From NCBI GenBank assembly GCA_039818825.1, contig JBCBTD010000014.1:1-64000 (forward strand): 64,000 nucleotides of DNA, written 5' to 3'. The notes under the pieces are model-generated. The model made no database searches, had not been told where the DNA came from, and saw only the letters and a list, made by a program, of their open reading frames with translations. The first letter of the stretch is position 1, and each line of letters opens with the position of its first letter. This stretch comes from JBCBTD01 sp039818825 (GTDB lineage: Bacteria; Pseudomonadota; Alphaproteobacteria; Geminicoccales; Geminicoccaceae). Positions 8,299 through 17,750 of this stretch are shown piece by piece. The position numbers and the translations under genes are program-made.

Positions 8299-10224
8299 AT
8301 GACGAGTTTCGACTGGCACGCCCCAGTCACCGCCGTCGCATCTGCTCTGCTGCTGCTCGCAGCGCCCGCGGCGCTGGGACAATCTTCGCCGACGCCGAGC
8401 GGCGAAGCTCCGATGCTCGCCGAGCGGGTCGCAGCGGGGGGGCTCGCCCCCCTTGCGGATCGGTTGCCGGAGAGCCCTCGCGTCGTCGACAGCGTGGACG
8501 GCATCGGCCGCTATGGCGGGACCTGGCGAACCGGCGCGCGGGAGGCAGCGCCGACCTGGCCGCTCCGCACGATCACCTACGACCACATGACCCACTGGAC
8601 GCCGGACTGGTCGGGGACGGTGGCCAACATTCCAGAGAGCATCGAGGTCAACGAGGACGCGACCGTCTACACCATCGACCTGCGCGAGGGGATGCGCTGG
8701 TCCGACGGCGAAGCCTTCGACGCCGATGATCTGATGTTCGCCTACGAGGTGTGGGGGCACCCAGACCTCGCGGGCTTCCCCGAATGGATGATGAGTACCG
8801 AGGGGCCGGGCGTCGTCGAGAAGGTGGACGCGGGCACCGTCACGGTGACCTTCCCGTCGCCGAACGCGACCTTCATGGACGGCATGGCGCAGGTGACGAC
8901 GGTCATCGGCGGCGACGCCTTCACCAAGTATCCCGCGCACTACATGCGCCGCTTCCATGAAGATCACGCCGAGGGCGACCTCGACGCGCAGGTGGCCGAC
9001 GCCGGCGTCTCGACCTGGCAGGAGCTCTTCACGCTCCGCTCCGACACACTCTTGAACCCGGACAAGCCGACGCTGAACGCCTGGGTGGTCACCCAACCCC
9101 TCGGCGAGGGGTCACGCATCGTCGCCGAGCGGAACCCCTATTACTGGAAGATCGACAGCGCCGGAAACCAGTTGCCCTACATCGACCGGGTCGTGTTCGA
9201 GGTGGTGCAGGACCCGCAGGTGCTGCTGCTCAAGGCACTCGCCGGCGAGATCGACATGATCGCTACGCTGATCAACGAGCCCGAGAACAAGGCGGTGCTG
9301 TTCGACAACCAGGAGCGCGGCAACTACCGCTTCTTCGACATGACGCCGTCGGACGCGAACCTGCTGAACTTCGCGTTCAACCAGATGCACAAAGACCAGG
9401 CGATGCGCGAGCTCCTGCGTGACAAGCAGTTTCGCGCTGCGCTGAGCCATGGAATCGACCGGCAGGAGATCATCGACCTGATCTTCATCGGCCAAGCCAT
9501 GCCGCTGCAGACGGCGGTGCTGCCCTCCTATCCGCAGCTCCACGACGAGCGGCTGGCGACGCAGTATCTCGAGTACGACCCGGATCTCGCCAACGAAATG
9601 CTCGACGAGGCCGGCTACACCGAGCGCGACGCGGAAGGCTTCCGGCTACGGGAGGACGGCGAGCGCTTGGGCTTCGCCATCCTCACCCGCGCGGACAAGG
9701 CGTTCATGGCGGACGCCGGGCAGATGATGGTGGAGCACTGGCAAAACCTCGGCGTCGACGTGCGGCTCGATGTGGTCGACCGCAACCTCGTGCGCTCACG
9801 CAAGAACGCCAACGACCACGACGTCATCGTCGAGGACTTCCCCGGCGGTGCACGCGACGCGCTGCTGCGCCCGACCCCCTGGGTGCCCATGCACCACAAC
9901 GCCGCCTACGGCATTCCTTGGTACGACTGGCATCGCGGCGAGGGCGGCGAGGAGCCGCCGGCGAACATCATCCGCCAGTTCGAGCTGTGGGATCAGGTGA
10001 ATGCCACCGCCGACACCGAGCAGCGGCTCGAGGCAATGCGTCAAATCCTCGAGAACGCCGCCGACGACTTCTACAACATCGGGGTCGCGGTGCCGCTGTC
10101 GCAGTACGGGATCGTCTCGAACGCGATGCGCGGCGTGCCGGAGACGATGTCCGGCTCCTACTGGTTCGCGCCTCCGGGGCCGACGAACCCGCCGACCTAC
10201 TGGTTCGCCGAAAGCGCGAACTGA
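8299..10224 (+). CDS. ABC transporter substrate-binding protein, family 5
   Basis: Periplasmic binding protein of the peptide/nickel/oligosaccharide class (SBP_bac_5), 641 residues. The ATG at 8299 was chosen for its Shine-Dalgarno GGGAGGAG, and it gives a signal peptide ending in ALGQ. The domain opens with IGRYGGTWRTG and contains TVYTIDLREGMRWSDGEAFD, the usual early family-5 block. Members with this opening often bind oligosaccharides or other non-peptide solutes, so the name peptide-binding would be too narrow. It is the first gene of the operon and is followed by a strong hairpin and then the permease genes. The sugar-acid enzymes downstream suggest an acidic or sugar-derived ligand, which is an inference. 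Confidence 0.88.
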   Translation: MTSFDWHAPVTAVASALLLLAAPAALGQSSPTPSGEAPMLAERVAAGGLAPLADRLPESPRVVDSVDGIGRYGGTWRTGAREAAPTWPLRTITYDHMTHWTPDWSGTVANIPESIEVNEDATVYTIDLREGMRWSDGEAFDADDLMFAYEVWGHPDLAGFPEWMMSTEGPGVVEKVDAGTVTVTFPSPNATFMDGMAQVTTVIGGDAFTKYPAHYMRRFHEDHAEGDLDAQVADAGVSTWQELFTLRSDTLLNPDKPTLNAWVVTQPLGEGSRIVAERNPYYWKIDSAGNQLPYIDRVVFEVVQDPQVLLLKALAGEIDMIATLINEPENKAVLFDNQERGNYRFFDMTPSDANLLNFAFNQMHKDQAMRELLRDKQFRAALSHGIDRQEIIDLIFIGQAMPLQTAVLPSYPQLHDERLATQYLEYDPDLANEMLDEAGYTERDAEGFRLREDGERLGFAILTRADKAFMADAGQMMVEHWQNLGVDVRLDVVDRNLVRSRKNANDHDVIVEDFPGGARDALLRPTPWVPMHHNAAYGIPWYDWHRGEGGEEPPANIIRQFELWDQVNATADTEQRLEAMRQILENAADDFYNIGVAVPLSQYGIVSNAMRGVPETMSGSYWFAPPGPTNPPTYWFAESAN

Positions 10225-10231
10225 GCCCAGC

Positions 10232-10255
10232 GGGCAGGCGCCGTTGCGCCTGCCC
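10232..10255 (+). promoter_or_regulatory. Intercistronic hairpin after the binding-protein gene
   Basis: GGGCAGGCGC-CGTT-GCGCCTGCCC is a perfect 10-bp GC-rich stem with a 4-base loop, starting 7 bases after the binding-protein stop. There is no T tract, so it is not a standard terminator. In this position such hairpins commonly protect upstream mRNA, raising the binding protein over its permeases. Confidence 0.65.
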
Positions 10256-10299
10256 GGTCCCACCGCACCCCGTTCGGGGCGACCCGAAGGATCAGGACC

Positions 10300-11283
10300 A
10301 TGCTGGCCTATGTGGCGCGTCGGCTGCTCTACATGATCCCGACGCTGTTCCTCATCAGCCTCGTCAGCTTCGCGATCGTGCAGCTGCCGCCGGGTGATTT
10401 TCTGGACAGCTACATCTCCACGCTCGAGGCCGCGGGTGGTGACGTCTCCAGCCGCGAGGTCGAGCTGCTGCGGGCGCGCTACGCGCTCGATGGCTCGGTT
10501 TTCGAGCAGTACTTCGCCTGGATGGGCAACGTGCTCCAGGGCGACTTCGGCTGGTCGTTCATGTACCAGCGCCCGGTCGAGGACGTCCTCTGGGGCCGGG
10601 TCGGCCTGACCTTCCTGATCTCGCTGGCTTCGATGCTGTTCGTCTACGTCGTCGCCTTTCCGATCGGCGTGTACTCGGCGGTGCGGAAGTACTCCGTGGG
10701 CGACTACGCCTTCACCTTCCTCGGCTTTCTCGGCCTCGCAGTGCCGAACTTCCTGCTGGCGCTGGTGCTGATGTACGTGTCGCTGACCGTCTTCGGGCAG
10801 TCGGTCGGCGGGCTGTTCTCGCCGGAGTTCCAGGATGCGCCCTGGTCCTGGGCGAAGCTCTGGGACCTGCTCGCCCATCTCTGGATCCCGGTGGCCATCA
10901 TCGGCACGGCCTCGACGGCCGGCCTGATCCGCGTGATGCGCGCGAACCTGCTCGACGAGCTCTCGAAGCCCTATGTCGAAACCGCGCGCGCCAAAGGGCT
11001 GTCCGAGCGTCGGCTGCTCCTGAAGTATCCGGTGCGGCTCGCACTCAACCCCTTCGTGAGCCAGGTCGGCTGGGAGTTGCCGGCGCTGATCTCCGGTGCG
11101 GCGATCACCTCGATCGTGCTGAACCTGCCCACGACCGGCCCGGTGCTGCTGACCGCCCTCAAGTCGCAGGACATGTACCTCGCCGGCAGCTTCATCCTGA
11201 TCCTGAGCGTGCTGACGGTGATCGGCACGCTGATCTCGGACTTGCTGCTCGCTTGGCTCGACCCGCGGATCACGTACGAATGA
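10300..11283 (+). CDS. ABC transporter permease, DppB/OppB type
   Basis: Inner-membrane permease of a family-5-type ABC transporter, 327 residues. It begins MLAYVARRLLYMIPTLFLIS, the classic DppB start with the first membrane helix, and carries the binding-protein-dependent transport motif with the EAA-like loop near YVETARAKGLSERRLLLKYP. It lies 75 bp after the binding-protein gene and overlaps the next permease by 4 bp (ATGA). The two permeases should form the heterodimeric channel. Confidence 0.92.
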   Translation: MLAYVARRLLYMIPTLFLISLVSFAIVQLPPGDFLDSYISTLEAAGGDVSSREVELLRARYALDGSVFEQYFAWMGNVLQGDFGWSFMYQRPVEDVLWGRVGLTFLISLASMLFVYVVAFPIGVYSAVRKYSVGDYAFTFLGFLGLAVPNFLLALVLMYVSLTVFGQSVGGLFSPEFQDAPWSWAKLWDLLAHLWIPVAIIGTASTAGLIRVMRANLLDELSKPYVETARAKGLSERRLLLKYPVRLALNPFVSQVGWELPALISGAAITSIVLNLPTTGPVLLTALKSQDMYLAGSFILILSVLTVIGTLISDLLLAWLDPRITYE

Positions 11284-12443
11284 GCGCGCAGCACGAAGCG
11301 GCCGCGCGCGACGAACACGATTGGTCGGTCGAGGCCTGGCGGCCAGCACCCGACCAGCGGACCGCCGCCTCGGCGACGGCGAGCCAATGGCGGCTGATGT
11401 GGTGGAAGTTCCGCCGCCACCGCCTCGCCATGGTCTCGGGCGTCGTCGTCATCGTGATCTACCTGCTGGCGCTCTTTGCCGACTTCGTCGCGCCCGTCGA
11501 CCCGAACTTGACCTCGACGCGGCACACCTACGCGCCCCCACAGTCGATCGGGTTGTTCGTCGACGGCGCATGGCTGCCGCACGTCAACGGCTACAAGGTC
11601 GAGATCGATCCGATCGCCGTCCGCCGGACCTTCGTCGAGGACCCGGAGAAGATCGTGCCGATCGGCCTCTTCGTCCGCTCCGAACCGTACGAGTTCCTTG
11701 GTCTTTTCACGCTCCATACGCGGCTGATCGGCCCGCTGGAGCCCGGCCAGCCCTTCTACCTGCTGGGCGCCGATCGCCTCGGCCGCGACGTGCTCAGCCG
11801 AATCCTGCACGGCGCCCGAGTGTCGATGTCGATCGGCCTCGTCGGCGTCGCCGTCAGCCTGGGTCTCGGTGTGCTGCTCGGCGGCATCTCCGGCTATCAT
11901 GGCGGCTGGGTGGACGACGCCGTCCAGCGGCTGATCGAGCTCTTGAAGGCGATCCCCACCATCCCGCTCTGGATGGGCCTTGCGGCCGCCATTCCCGCCA
12001 CCTGGTCACCCTTGACGGTCTATTTCGCCATCACCGTGCTGATCTCGTTGATCGGCTGGACGAGCCTCGCGCGCGAGGTGCGGGGCCGCTTCCTCTCCAT
12101 GAAGAGCGAGGACTTCGTCACCGCTGCCCGGCTCGATCGCGCGTCCGAGCTTCGGGTGATCATGCGGCACATGGCGCCGAGCTTCGTCAGCCACATCATC
12201 GCGACCCTGACGCTCGCCATTCCGGCGATGATCCTCGCCGAGACAGCACTCAGCTTCCTCGGCATCGGGTTGCGTGCGCCCGTGGTGAGCTGGGGCGTGC
12301 TGCTACAGGAGGCACAGAACGTTCGCGCCGTGGCGACCGCGCCCTGGCTGTTGACACCTGGACTGGCCGTGGTCATCGCGGTGCTGTCACTCAACTTCCT
12401 CGGGGACGGTCTACGCGACGCGGCCGATCCCTACGCCGACTGA
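11280..12443 (+). CDS. ABC transporter permease, DppC/OppC type
   Basis: Second permease, 387 residues, starting at the ATG at 11280 that overlaps the previous stop. It has the OppC-type N-terminal segment (WWKFRRHRLAMVSGVVVIVI), a long periplasmic loop, the FYLLGADRLGRDVLSRILHG block and the EAA-like loop DFVTAARLDRASELRVIMRH. The periplasmic insert between helices 1 and 2 (about residues 75-165) is longer than in ordinary DppC, as in permeases that accompany large 600-residue binding proteins. The stop overlaps the ATPase start. Confidence 0.92.
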   Translation: MSAQHEAAARDEHDWSVEAWRPAPDQRTAASATASQWRLMWWKFRRHRLAMVSGVVVIVIYLLALFADFVAPVDPNLTSTRHTYAPPQSIGLFVDGAWLPHVNGYKVEIDPIAVRRTFVEDPEKIVPIGLFVRSEPYEFLGLFTLHTRLIGPLEPGQPFYLLGADRLGRDVLSRILHGARVSMSIGLVGVAVSLGLGVLLGGISGYHGGWVDDAVQRLIELLKAIPTIPLWMGLAAAIPATWSPLTVYFAITVLISLIGWTSLAREVRGRFLSMKSEDFVTAARLDRASELRVIMRHMAPSFVSHIIATLTLAIPAMILAETALSFLGIGLRAPVVSWGVLLQEAQNVRAVATAPWLLTPGLAVVIAVLSLNFLGDGLRDAADPYAD

Positions 12444-14185
12444 TGATCGACGCGGTGTGTCAGGGCCGGCCGATGCATGACCGCGAGGATGATCCGGTCC
12501 TGGAGGTCCGCGGCCTCTCGACGACCTTCGATCTTCGCACCGGCCCACTCCACGCCGTTCGGGACGCCTCCTTCACCGTCCGGCGGGGCCGCACGCTCTG
12601 CATCGTCGGCGAGAGCGGGTCGGGCAAGTCGGTCGCCGCGCGGTCGATCCTGCGGATCGTGCCGAGCCCGGGCCGAATCGAGGCGGGCCGCATCCTGCTG
12701 CACGGCGTGGACCGGACGACCGATCTCGCGACGCTCGACGCCCGCAGCCCGGCGATGCGTGCGATCCGCGGCGCGCGGATCTCGATGATCTTCCAGGAGC
12801 CGATGTCCTCGCTGTCGCCGGTCCACCGGATCGGCAACCAGATCGCCGAATCGCTTCAGCTCCACACCGCGCTCGACAAGCCTGCCCGCCGTGCCCGGGT
12901 CATCGAGCTGCTGCGCCAAGTGGAAATCCCCGAGCCCGAGGAGGCCGTCGACCGCTACCCGTTCGAGTATTCCGGCGGCATGCGCCAGCGTGCCATGATC
13001 GCGATGGCGCTCGCTTGCGAGCCGGACGTCTTGATCGCCGACGAGCCGACGACGGCGCTCGACGTGACGACCCAGGCCGAAATCCTCGATCTGATCGCGC
13101 GTCTCCAGGCCGACCGCGGCATGGGCGTCATGTTCATTACCCACGACATGGGCGTCGTCGCCGAGATCGCCGACGAGGTCTGCGTCATGTTCCGGGGCGA
13201 GGTCGTCGAGTCGGGACCGGTCGACGGCATCTTCCACGCCGCCAAGCACCCCTACACGCGGATGCTGATCGGCTCGGCCGCCAAGCTCGAGAACCGTGCC
13301 GCCGCCAAGCCGCCTGCGCCGGGCGCGGACGCACCGCCGATCCTGGTGGTGGAATGCCTGTCGAAGCGGTTCCGCGCGAAGAAGGGCCTTTTCGGCCGCC
13401 GCGCGGTCGTGACCGATGCGGTGCGAGACGCTTCCTTGACGCTGCGTCGCGGCGAAACGCTGGGCGTGGTCGGCGAGAGCGGATCGGGCAAGACGACGCT
13501 CGGGCGAATGGTGCTTCGGGTCATCGAGCCGAGCGGCGGCCGCGCGACCTACTTCGACGCGGCTGGAACTGCAGTCGAGCTGACCGCGCTCGATCGCAAG
13601 GGCCTGCGGCGGCTGTACGGCGAGATGCGCATGATCTTCCAGGACCCGATGTCCTCGCTCAACCCGCGCATGACCGTGGAGCAGGTGATCGGCGAGCCGC
13701 TCCGCAACGACGGCTGGCGGCAAAGGGCGATCCAGGACCGCGTGGCCGAGCTACTCGACCTCGTCGGCTTGCCCGTCGACGTGATGGAGCGCTATCCCCA
13801 CGCCTTCTCCGGCGGCCAGCGGCAGCGCATCGGCATCGCCCGTGCGCTCGCGCCGGAGCCACGCCTGATCGTCGCCGACGAAGCGACGAGCGCGCTCGAC
13901 GTCTCGCTCCGCGCGCAGGTGCTCGATCTGCTGCTCGACATCCAGCGGCGGATGGACCTCTCCTTCCTGTTCATCAGCCATGACATCAGCGTGATCCGCT
14001 ACTTCTGCGATCGCGTCGCGGTGATGCGTAAGGGCGAAATCGTCGAACTCGGCCCGGTGGACCGCGTCTGCGAGGCGCCAGAGCATCCCTACACCCGCGC
14101 GCTGCTCTCCGCCGTGCCGCGGCCCGACCCACGAGCGCGCCGCTTGGGCGCGCGTCACCGCTACGTCGAGGAGGTCGCTTCGTGA
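12443..14185 (+). CDS. ABC transporter ATPase, fused double NBD (DppD-DppF type)
   Basis: 580-residue protein with two complete ATP-binding domains in one chain. The first has Walker A GESGSGKSVAA, signature YSGGMRQRAMIA and Walker B VLIADEPTTALD; the second has GESGSGKTTLG, FSGGQRQRIGIA and LIVADEATSALD. Both keep the switch histidine (FITHDMG, FISHDIS). The ATG at 12443 overlaps the permease stop; an alternative ATG at 12473 also fits. The frame is open far upstream, but that part is read inside the permease gene. It should energise the transporter as a single-chain D/F pair. Confidence 0.92.
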   Translation: MIDAVCQGRPMHDREDDPVLEVRGLSTTFDLRTGPLHAVRDASFTVRRGRTLCIVGESGSGKSVAARSILRIVPSPGRIEAGRILLHGVDRTTDLATLDARSPAMRAIRGARISMIFQEPMSSLSPVHRIGNQIAESLQLHTALDKPARRARVIELLRQVEIPEPEEAVDRYPFEYSGGMRQRAMIAMALACEPDVLIADEPTTALDVTTQAEILDLIARLQADRGMGVMFITHDMGVVAEIADEVCVMFRGEVVESGPVDGIFHAAKHPYTRMLIGSAAKLENRAAAKPPAPGADAPPILVVECLSKRFRAKKGLFGRRAVVTDAVRDASLTLRRGETLGVVGESGSGKTTLGRMVLRVIEPSGGRATYFDAAGTAVELTALDRKGLRRLYGEMRMIFQDPMSSLNPRMTVEQVIGEPLRNDGWRQRAIQDRVAELLDLVGLPVDVMERYPHAFSGGQRQRIGIARALAPEPRLIVADEATSALDVSLRAQVLDLLLDIQRRMDLSFLFISHDISVIRYFCDRVAVMRKGEIVELGPVDRVCEAPEHPYTRALLSAVPRPDPRARRLGARHRYVEEVAS

Positions 14186-15279
14186 ACCTGACCCGCAGGC
14201 CCCAGAGCGGAAGCGAGAGAGACGAGCGCGCGACACTACTCGTCGTCGGCGACACCAACATCGTCGGCCGAGCCGATGCAGCAGAGGCCTTCGCCGCCGT
14301 CCGCGACGTGTTCGACGCCGCCGACGCGGTGGTGGGCCAGATGGAGGGGATGCTGACCGACCCCTCGCCGGAGCCCGAGACGCGGCCCGACATCCCGTTC
14401 AAGCCGTGGTGGCGCCATTCTGAGCGTCATGTCGCCGCGGGGCTGCGTCGTGCAGGCTTTTCGGCCGTCGGTGCTGCATCGAACGTCGCCTATCCGAACG
14501 CGGCCTGCGTCCACACCGCGGAGGCCTGCGCGGCGGCAGCCCTGCCCTGCGCTGGGGTCGGCAGGAACGAAGCCGAAGCTCGAGCGCCGGCGCTCTTCCA
14601 GGTCGGATCGGCGCGCGGGGCACTCCTCTGCTATACTTCCGTCTTCCATCCCAACGTGATGCCGGCGGCCCCCGACAGTCCAGGCTGTGCGACGCTCCGT
14701 GCCCACACGGCGTACGTGCCGGGCCGCCGGGCGCTCGAGATGCCGGGCGACCCACCCGACGTGAGCACCTGGGCCGACCCGGCGGCGCTGGAAGCGATGC
14801 GGGCCGACATCCGGGCCGCGCGTGAGCGGGCGGACGTGGTGATCCTTTCCTGCCACTGGGGCGTCTCCTCGTCGCCGGTCACCCACGACTACCAGCGCGA
14901 GATCGCACGGGCGGCCGCAGCGGCCGGCGCCGACTTGATCTTCGGCCACCATCCGCACGTCATCCATGGCGCCGAGATGCTGGCCGGGCCGCGCGGCGAC
15001 GTTCCCGTCTTCTACTCTCTCGGCAATTTCGCCTTCGACGGCTGGAAGATGCGCGGGCGCAATCTCGACGGGCTGGCGCTCCGCGTCGCGATCACGGGCG
15101 GACGTGTCGCCGGCCTCGACGTGCTGCCCTGCCGCCGCGGCGAGGACAATCTGGTGCGCGTGCTCGACCCGCTGGACGACGATGGCGTCCGGATCATGGC
15201 GCGATTGAGGGCACTGACCGAGGCACTCGGCGGGCGCGCTCCGATGCTCGACACGGCGCCTCTGGAGGCTCGCCCATGA
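14182..15279 (+). CDS. CapA-family (PGA_cap) metallophosphatase-like protein
   Basis: 365-residue protein of the CapA/PgsA family, a calcineurin-like fold best known from poly-gamma-glutamate capsule synthesis. The GTG start at 14182 overlaps the ATPase stop (GTGA). Family blocks are LLVVGDTNIVG, LSCHWGVSSS, ADLIFGHHPHVIHGAEML and VPVFYSLGNFAFDGW. I see no signal peptide or membrane anchor, so it is probably cytoplasmic, unlike capsule-linked CapA. Its place between transporter and dehydratase genes argues for a catabolic or hydrolytic role on the imported compound. The substrate is unknown. Confidence 0.8.
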   Translation: MNLTRRPQSGSERDERATLLVVGDTNIVGRADAAEAFAAVRDVFDAADAVVGQMEGMLTDPSPEPETRPDIPFKPWWRHSERHVAAGLRRAGFSAVGAASNVAYPNAACVHTAEACAAAALPCAGVGRNEAEARAPALFQVGSARGALLCYTSVFHPNVMPAAPDSPGCATLRAHTAYVPGRRALEMPGDPPDVSTWADPAALEAMRADIRAARERADVVILSCHWGVSSSPVTHDYQREIARAAAAAGADLIFGHHPHVIHGAEMLAGPRGDVPVFYSLGNFAFDGWKMRGRNLDGLALRVAITGGRVAGLDVLPCRRGEDNLVRVLDPLDDDGVRIMARLRALTEALGGRAPMLDTAPLEARP

Positions 15280-16454
15280 GGATTGCGCGGGTCGAGCCGC
15301 TACTCCTCGACCGCTATCTGTTCGTCGAGATCGAGACCGAGGACGGTCGTGTCGGCCTTGGCGAATGCGGGGCCTGGGGACATCTCGAGGCCGCGCGGTC
15401 CGCCGTCGACAAGTTCGGCGCGTATCTCCAGGGCCAGGACCCCGATCCGATCGAACTGCACTGGAACCGCATGCACCGCTTCGGCTGGTTCCGCGGCGCT
15501 GCGGTCTGCGGCGCGATCTCGGCCATCGACATCGCGCTCTGGGACCTCAAGGGCCAGGCACTCGGCCGGCCGATCCACGCCTTGCTCGGCGGACCGACCC
15601 GCACCCACACCCGTGTGTATTGCCACGTCAAGGCGGCGACGCGGGAGGAAATGCTGGAGCGCTGCCTTCAACGGAAGGCTCAGGGCTTCAGCGCGATCGG
15701 CCACCTCAACCCCTTCCTCGACGAGGACCGCAGCGTTCCCTACGACAAGGGCCACGCTCGTAAGATCGGCGACGCAGTCCGGGTGGTTGCAGAGCTTCGC
15801 GAGGCGGTAGGAGCCGACATCGACCTTTGCGTCGAGATCCATCGCCGCTTGACGCCGCCGGAGGCGGTCGCCTTCGCGCGCGAGATCGCGCCCTTCCGGC
15901 CGATGTTCTACGAAGACCCGATCGCACCGACCTCGGCGGACGCCATGGCGCGGGTAGCACAGAGCATCGACATCCCGCTGGCCACCGGTGAGCGCCTCGC
16001 GACGCTCCACGACTTCCAGGCGCATCTGCTGCGGGGCTGTATGAGCTACGCTCGGGTCTCCGTCTGCCTCTGTGGCGGGATCACGGGCGCGCGCAAGATC
16101 GCGGCGCTCTGCGAGGCGTTCGACGTGGGGGTTGTTCCGCACAACCCGCTCTCGCCGGTCTCGTTGGCCGCGTGTTTGCAGCTCGACGCGGCGATCCCCA
16201 ACTTCACGATTCAGGAGTATCCGACGGTGGGCCTCGCCTTCGAGAGTGCCGAGGAGAACGGCGCGGCAGCCTCCTCCGGGCTCCGAGGCGCGACCTTGGT
16301 GACCGAGGTCCCACACCTCACCGATGGTTATGTGCAGGTCCCGACAACGCCGGGCCTCGGCCTCGCGCTCTCTGCGGAGGGCCGGCGCGCGCCGGCGGTG
16401 ACCAGGCCGGTTCGGATGCGCTCCCACCGCGACGGCTTCGTGGTGGACCAATGA
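15276..16454 (+). CDS. Enolase-superfamily dehydratase, galactonate-dehydratase-like
   Basis: 392-residue mandelate racemase/muconate lactonizing enzyme family member; the start overlaps the CapA-like stop by 4 bp. Family enzymes abstract an alpha proton from an acid sugar to give a 2-keto-3-deoxy acid. I see an acidic residue and histidine in LCVEIHRRLT, further acidic metal ligands in FYEDPI and ATGERLATL, and a second histidine in VVPHNPLSPVSL. The histidine pair and the absence of a KxK motif on the second strand (AIGHLNP there) place it with galactonate/mannonate dehydratase-like members. The exact sugar acid cannot be read from sequence. Confidence 0.8.
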   Translation: MRIARVEPLLLDRYLFVEIETEDGRVGLGECGAWGHLEAARSAVDKFGAYLQGQDPDPIELHWNRMHRFGWFRGAAVCGAISAIDIALWDLKGQALGRPIHALLGGPTRTHTRVYCHVKAATREEMLERCLQRKAQGFSAIGHLNPFLDEDRSVPYDKGHARKIGDAVRVVAELREAVGADIDLCVEIHRRLTPPEAVAFAREIAPFRPMFYEDPIAPTSADAMARVAQSIDIPLATGERLATLHDFQAHLLRGCMSYARVSVCLCGGITGARKIAALCEAFDVGVVPHNPLSPVSLAACLQLDAAIPNFTIQEYPTVGLAFESAEENGAAASSGLRGATLVTEVPHLTDGYVQVPTTPGLGLALSAEGRRAPAVTRPVRMRSHRDGFVVDQ

Positions 16455-16492
16455 CGCGGTGCATGCCGCGACGCTTGGGGCTGGGTGGTTGA

Positions 16493-17737
16493 GTGAGGGG
16501 GACTGGCGCGGATGCGGCGCCGAGCGGACGGGTGGCCATCGGGGCGCTGCTGCGCGCGCCGGGCTTCGGTGCGTTCCTCGCCGGCCGCACGGCGGCGGCT
16601 ACCGGCACCTGGATGGAACGGCTGGCGCTGGGCTGGATGGTATGGGAGGCCACGGGCTCGACTGGGTGGTTGGGAGCAGTCGCATTTCTCCGGCTCGCAC
16701 CGACGCTCGTTGCCGGACCCTGGGGCGGCGTCCTGGCGGACCGGGCCGGCGCGGTTCCGGCGTTGGCGCGGGCCGAGTTCGCGCTGGCGGCGATGCTTGC
16801 CGCGCTCGCCGCGGCCGCCTGGCTGGGCGACCCGCCGCCGGCAGCGCTGGCGGCAGCTGCGCTGGCGCTCGGAGCCGCCCAGGCGCTCGCCAACGCGCCC
16901 GCCAAGGCGGCCGTGGCGCGCCTGTCGCCACCGGAACTCGTCGCGACCGCCATCCCGGTCAACTCCGTCGTTTTCCACGCCGCCGCCTTCGTCGGCCCCG
17001 CACTGGCGGGCGTGACGATCGCCGTCGCCGGGCCGGCTCCCGTCTTCCTGGCTGCGGCGCTTGCTTCTGCGGCCTTCGCCATGGTCCTGCGATCCGGCCC
17101 GCCGGAACGGCGGGACTCAGCCGACCTACCAGCAGCGAGCTCTGGCTTTCTCGCCGCGTTGCCGCCGGCACTCCACCATCCGATCATCCGCCCTACGCTG
17201 ATGCTGCACGCAGCCTTCGCCCTACTGCTGCGTCCGATCGTCGATCTCCTGCCCGCCGTCGCCGGTGCGGTCGGGAGCGGCGGGGCGGCAATGCTCGGGC
17301 TGCTCACGGGCGCGATGGGGCTCGGCGCGGCGGCGGGCGGGGCGTGGCTCGCCCTGCGCGGCGGCGCTCCCGGGCTCGAGCGCCGCATGCTCGGCGGCGG
17401 CGCGGTGGCGATCGCAGCGGCGCTGGCGCTCGCCGCGGCGCAAGAGGCGGCGGTCGCGGCGGCGGCGTTGGCCGTCCTCGGCGCCGCACTGACCGTCCGC
17501 GCGGCCGGGGGCACAACGCTGGTACAACTGGCTGTCGCCGACGCCCTTCGGGGCCGCGTCATGGCCGCGTGGGGTGTGACGCTACGCGTCGGCGCAGCGC
17601 TCGGCGGCCTCACGCTTGGCCTTGCCGCGGAGGCGTTTGGCCTGCGCGTCGTGCTCGCCGCGGCCGCCGCGCTTGCGGCGACGGCCCTACTTCGAGCCCG
17701 AGTCGGCCTTCGCCGCGCTCAGGCCAGAGACCTTTGA
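16493..17737 (+). CDS. MFS transporter, EntS/MFS_3-like
   Basis: 414-residue major facilitator protein starting at a GTG (16493), 38 bp after the dehydratase gene. The first part reads FGAFLAGRTAAATGTWMERL and LVAGPWGGVLADRAG, the loop 2-3 motif, with about 10-12 hydrophobic helices extremely rich in Ala, Gly and Leu. It resembles the MFS_3 group that includes exporters such as EntS. In this operon it may release a product or import a related acid. An opposite-strand frame of similar length exists but has no protein-like features. Confidence 0.8.
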   Translation: MRGTGADAAPSGRVAIGALLRAPGFGAFLAGRTAAATGTWMERLALGWMVWEATGSTGWLGAVAFLRLAPTLVAGPWGGVLADRAGAVPALARAEFALAAMLAALAAAAWLGDPPPAALAAAALALGAAQALANAPAKAAVARLSPPELVATAIPVNSVVFHAAAFVGPALAGVTIAVAGPAPVFLAAALASAAFAMVLRSGPPERRDSADLPAASSGFLAALPPALHHPIIRPTLMLHAAFALLLRPIVDLLPAVAGAVGSGGAAMLGLLTGAMGLGAAAGGAWLALRGGAPGLERRMLGGGAVAIAAALALAAAQEAAVAAAALAVLGAALTVRAAGGTTLVQLAVADALRGRVMAAWGVTLRVGAALGGLTLGLAAEAFGLRVVLAAAAALAATALLRARVGLRRAQARDL

Positions 17738-17750
17738 GTGGGAGACCTCC

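Noticed and set aside
10224..10300. Rho-independent terminator after the binding-protein gene
   Set aside because: The hairpin has no T tract and the permease gene follows at once, so an mRNA stability element is more likely.
11321..12442. Upstream extension of the double ATPase frame
   Set aside because: It lies inside the DppC-type permease gene and reads as an Arg-rich shadow; the ABC domain starts after 12443.
16318..17613. 431-codon open frame on - strand opposite the MFS gene
   Set aside because: Ala/Ser/Pro-rich shadow without domains; the + strand product has transporter helices and motifs.
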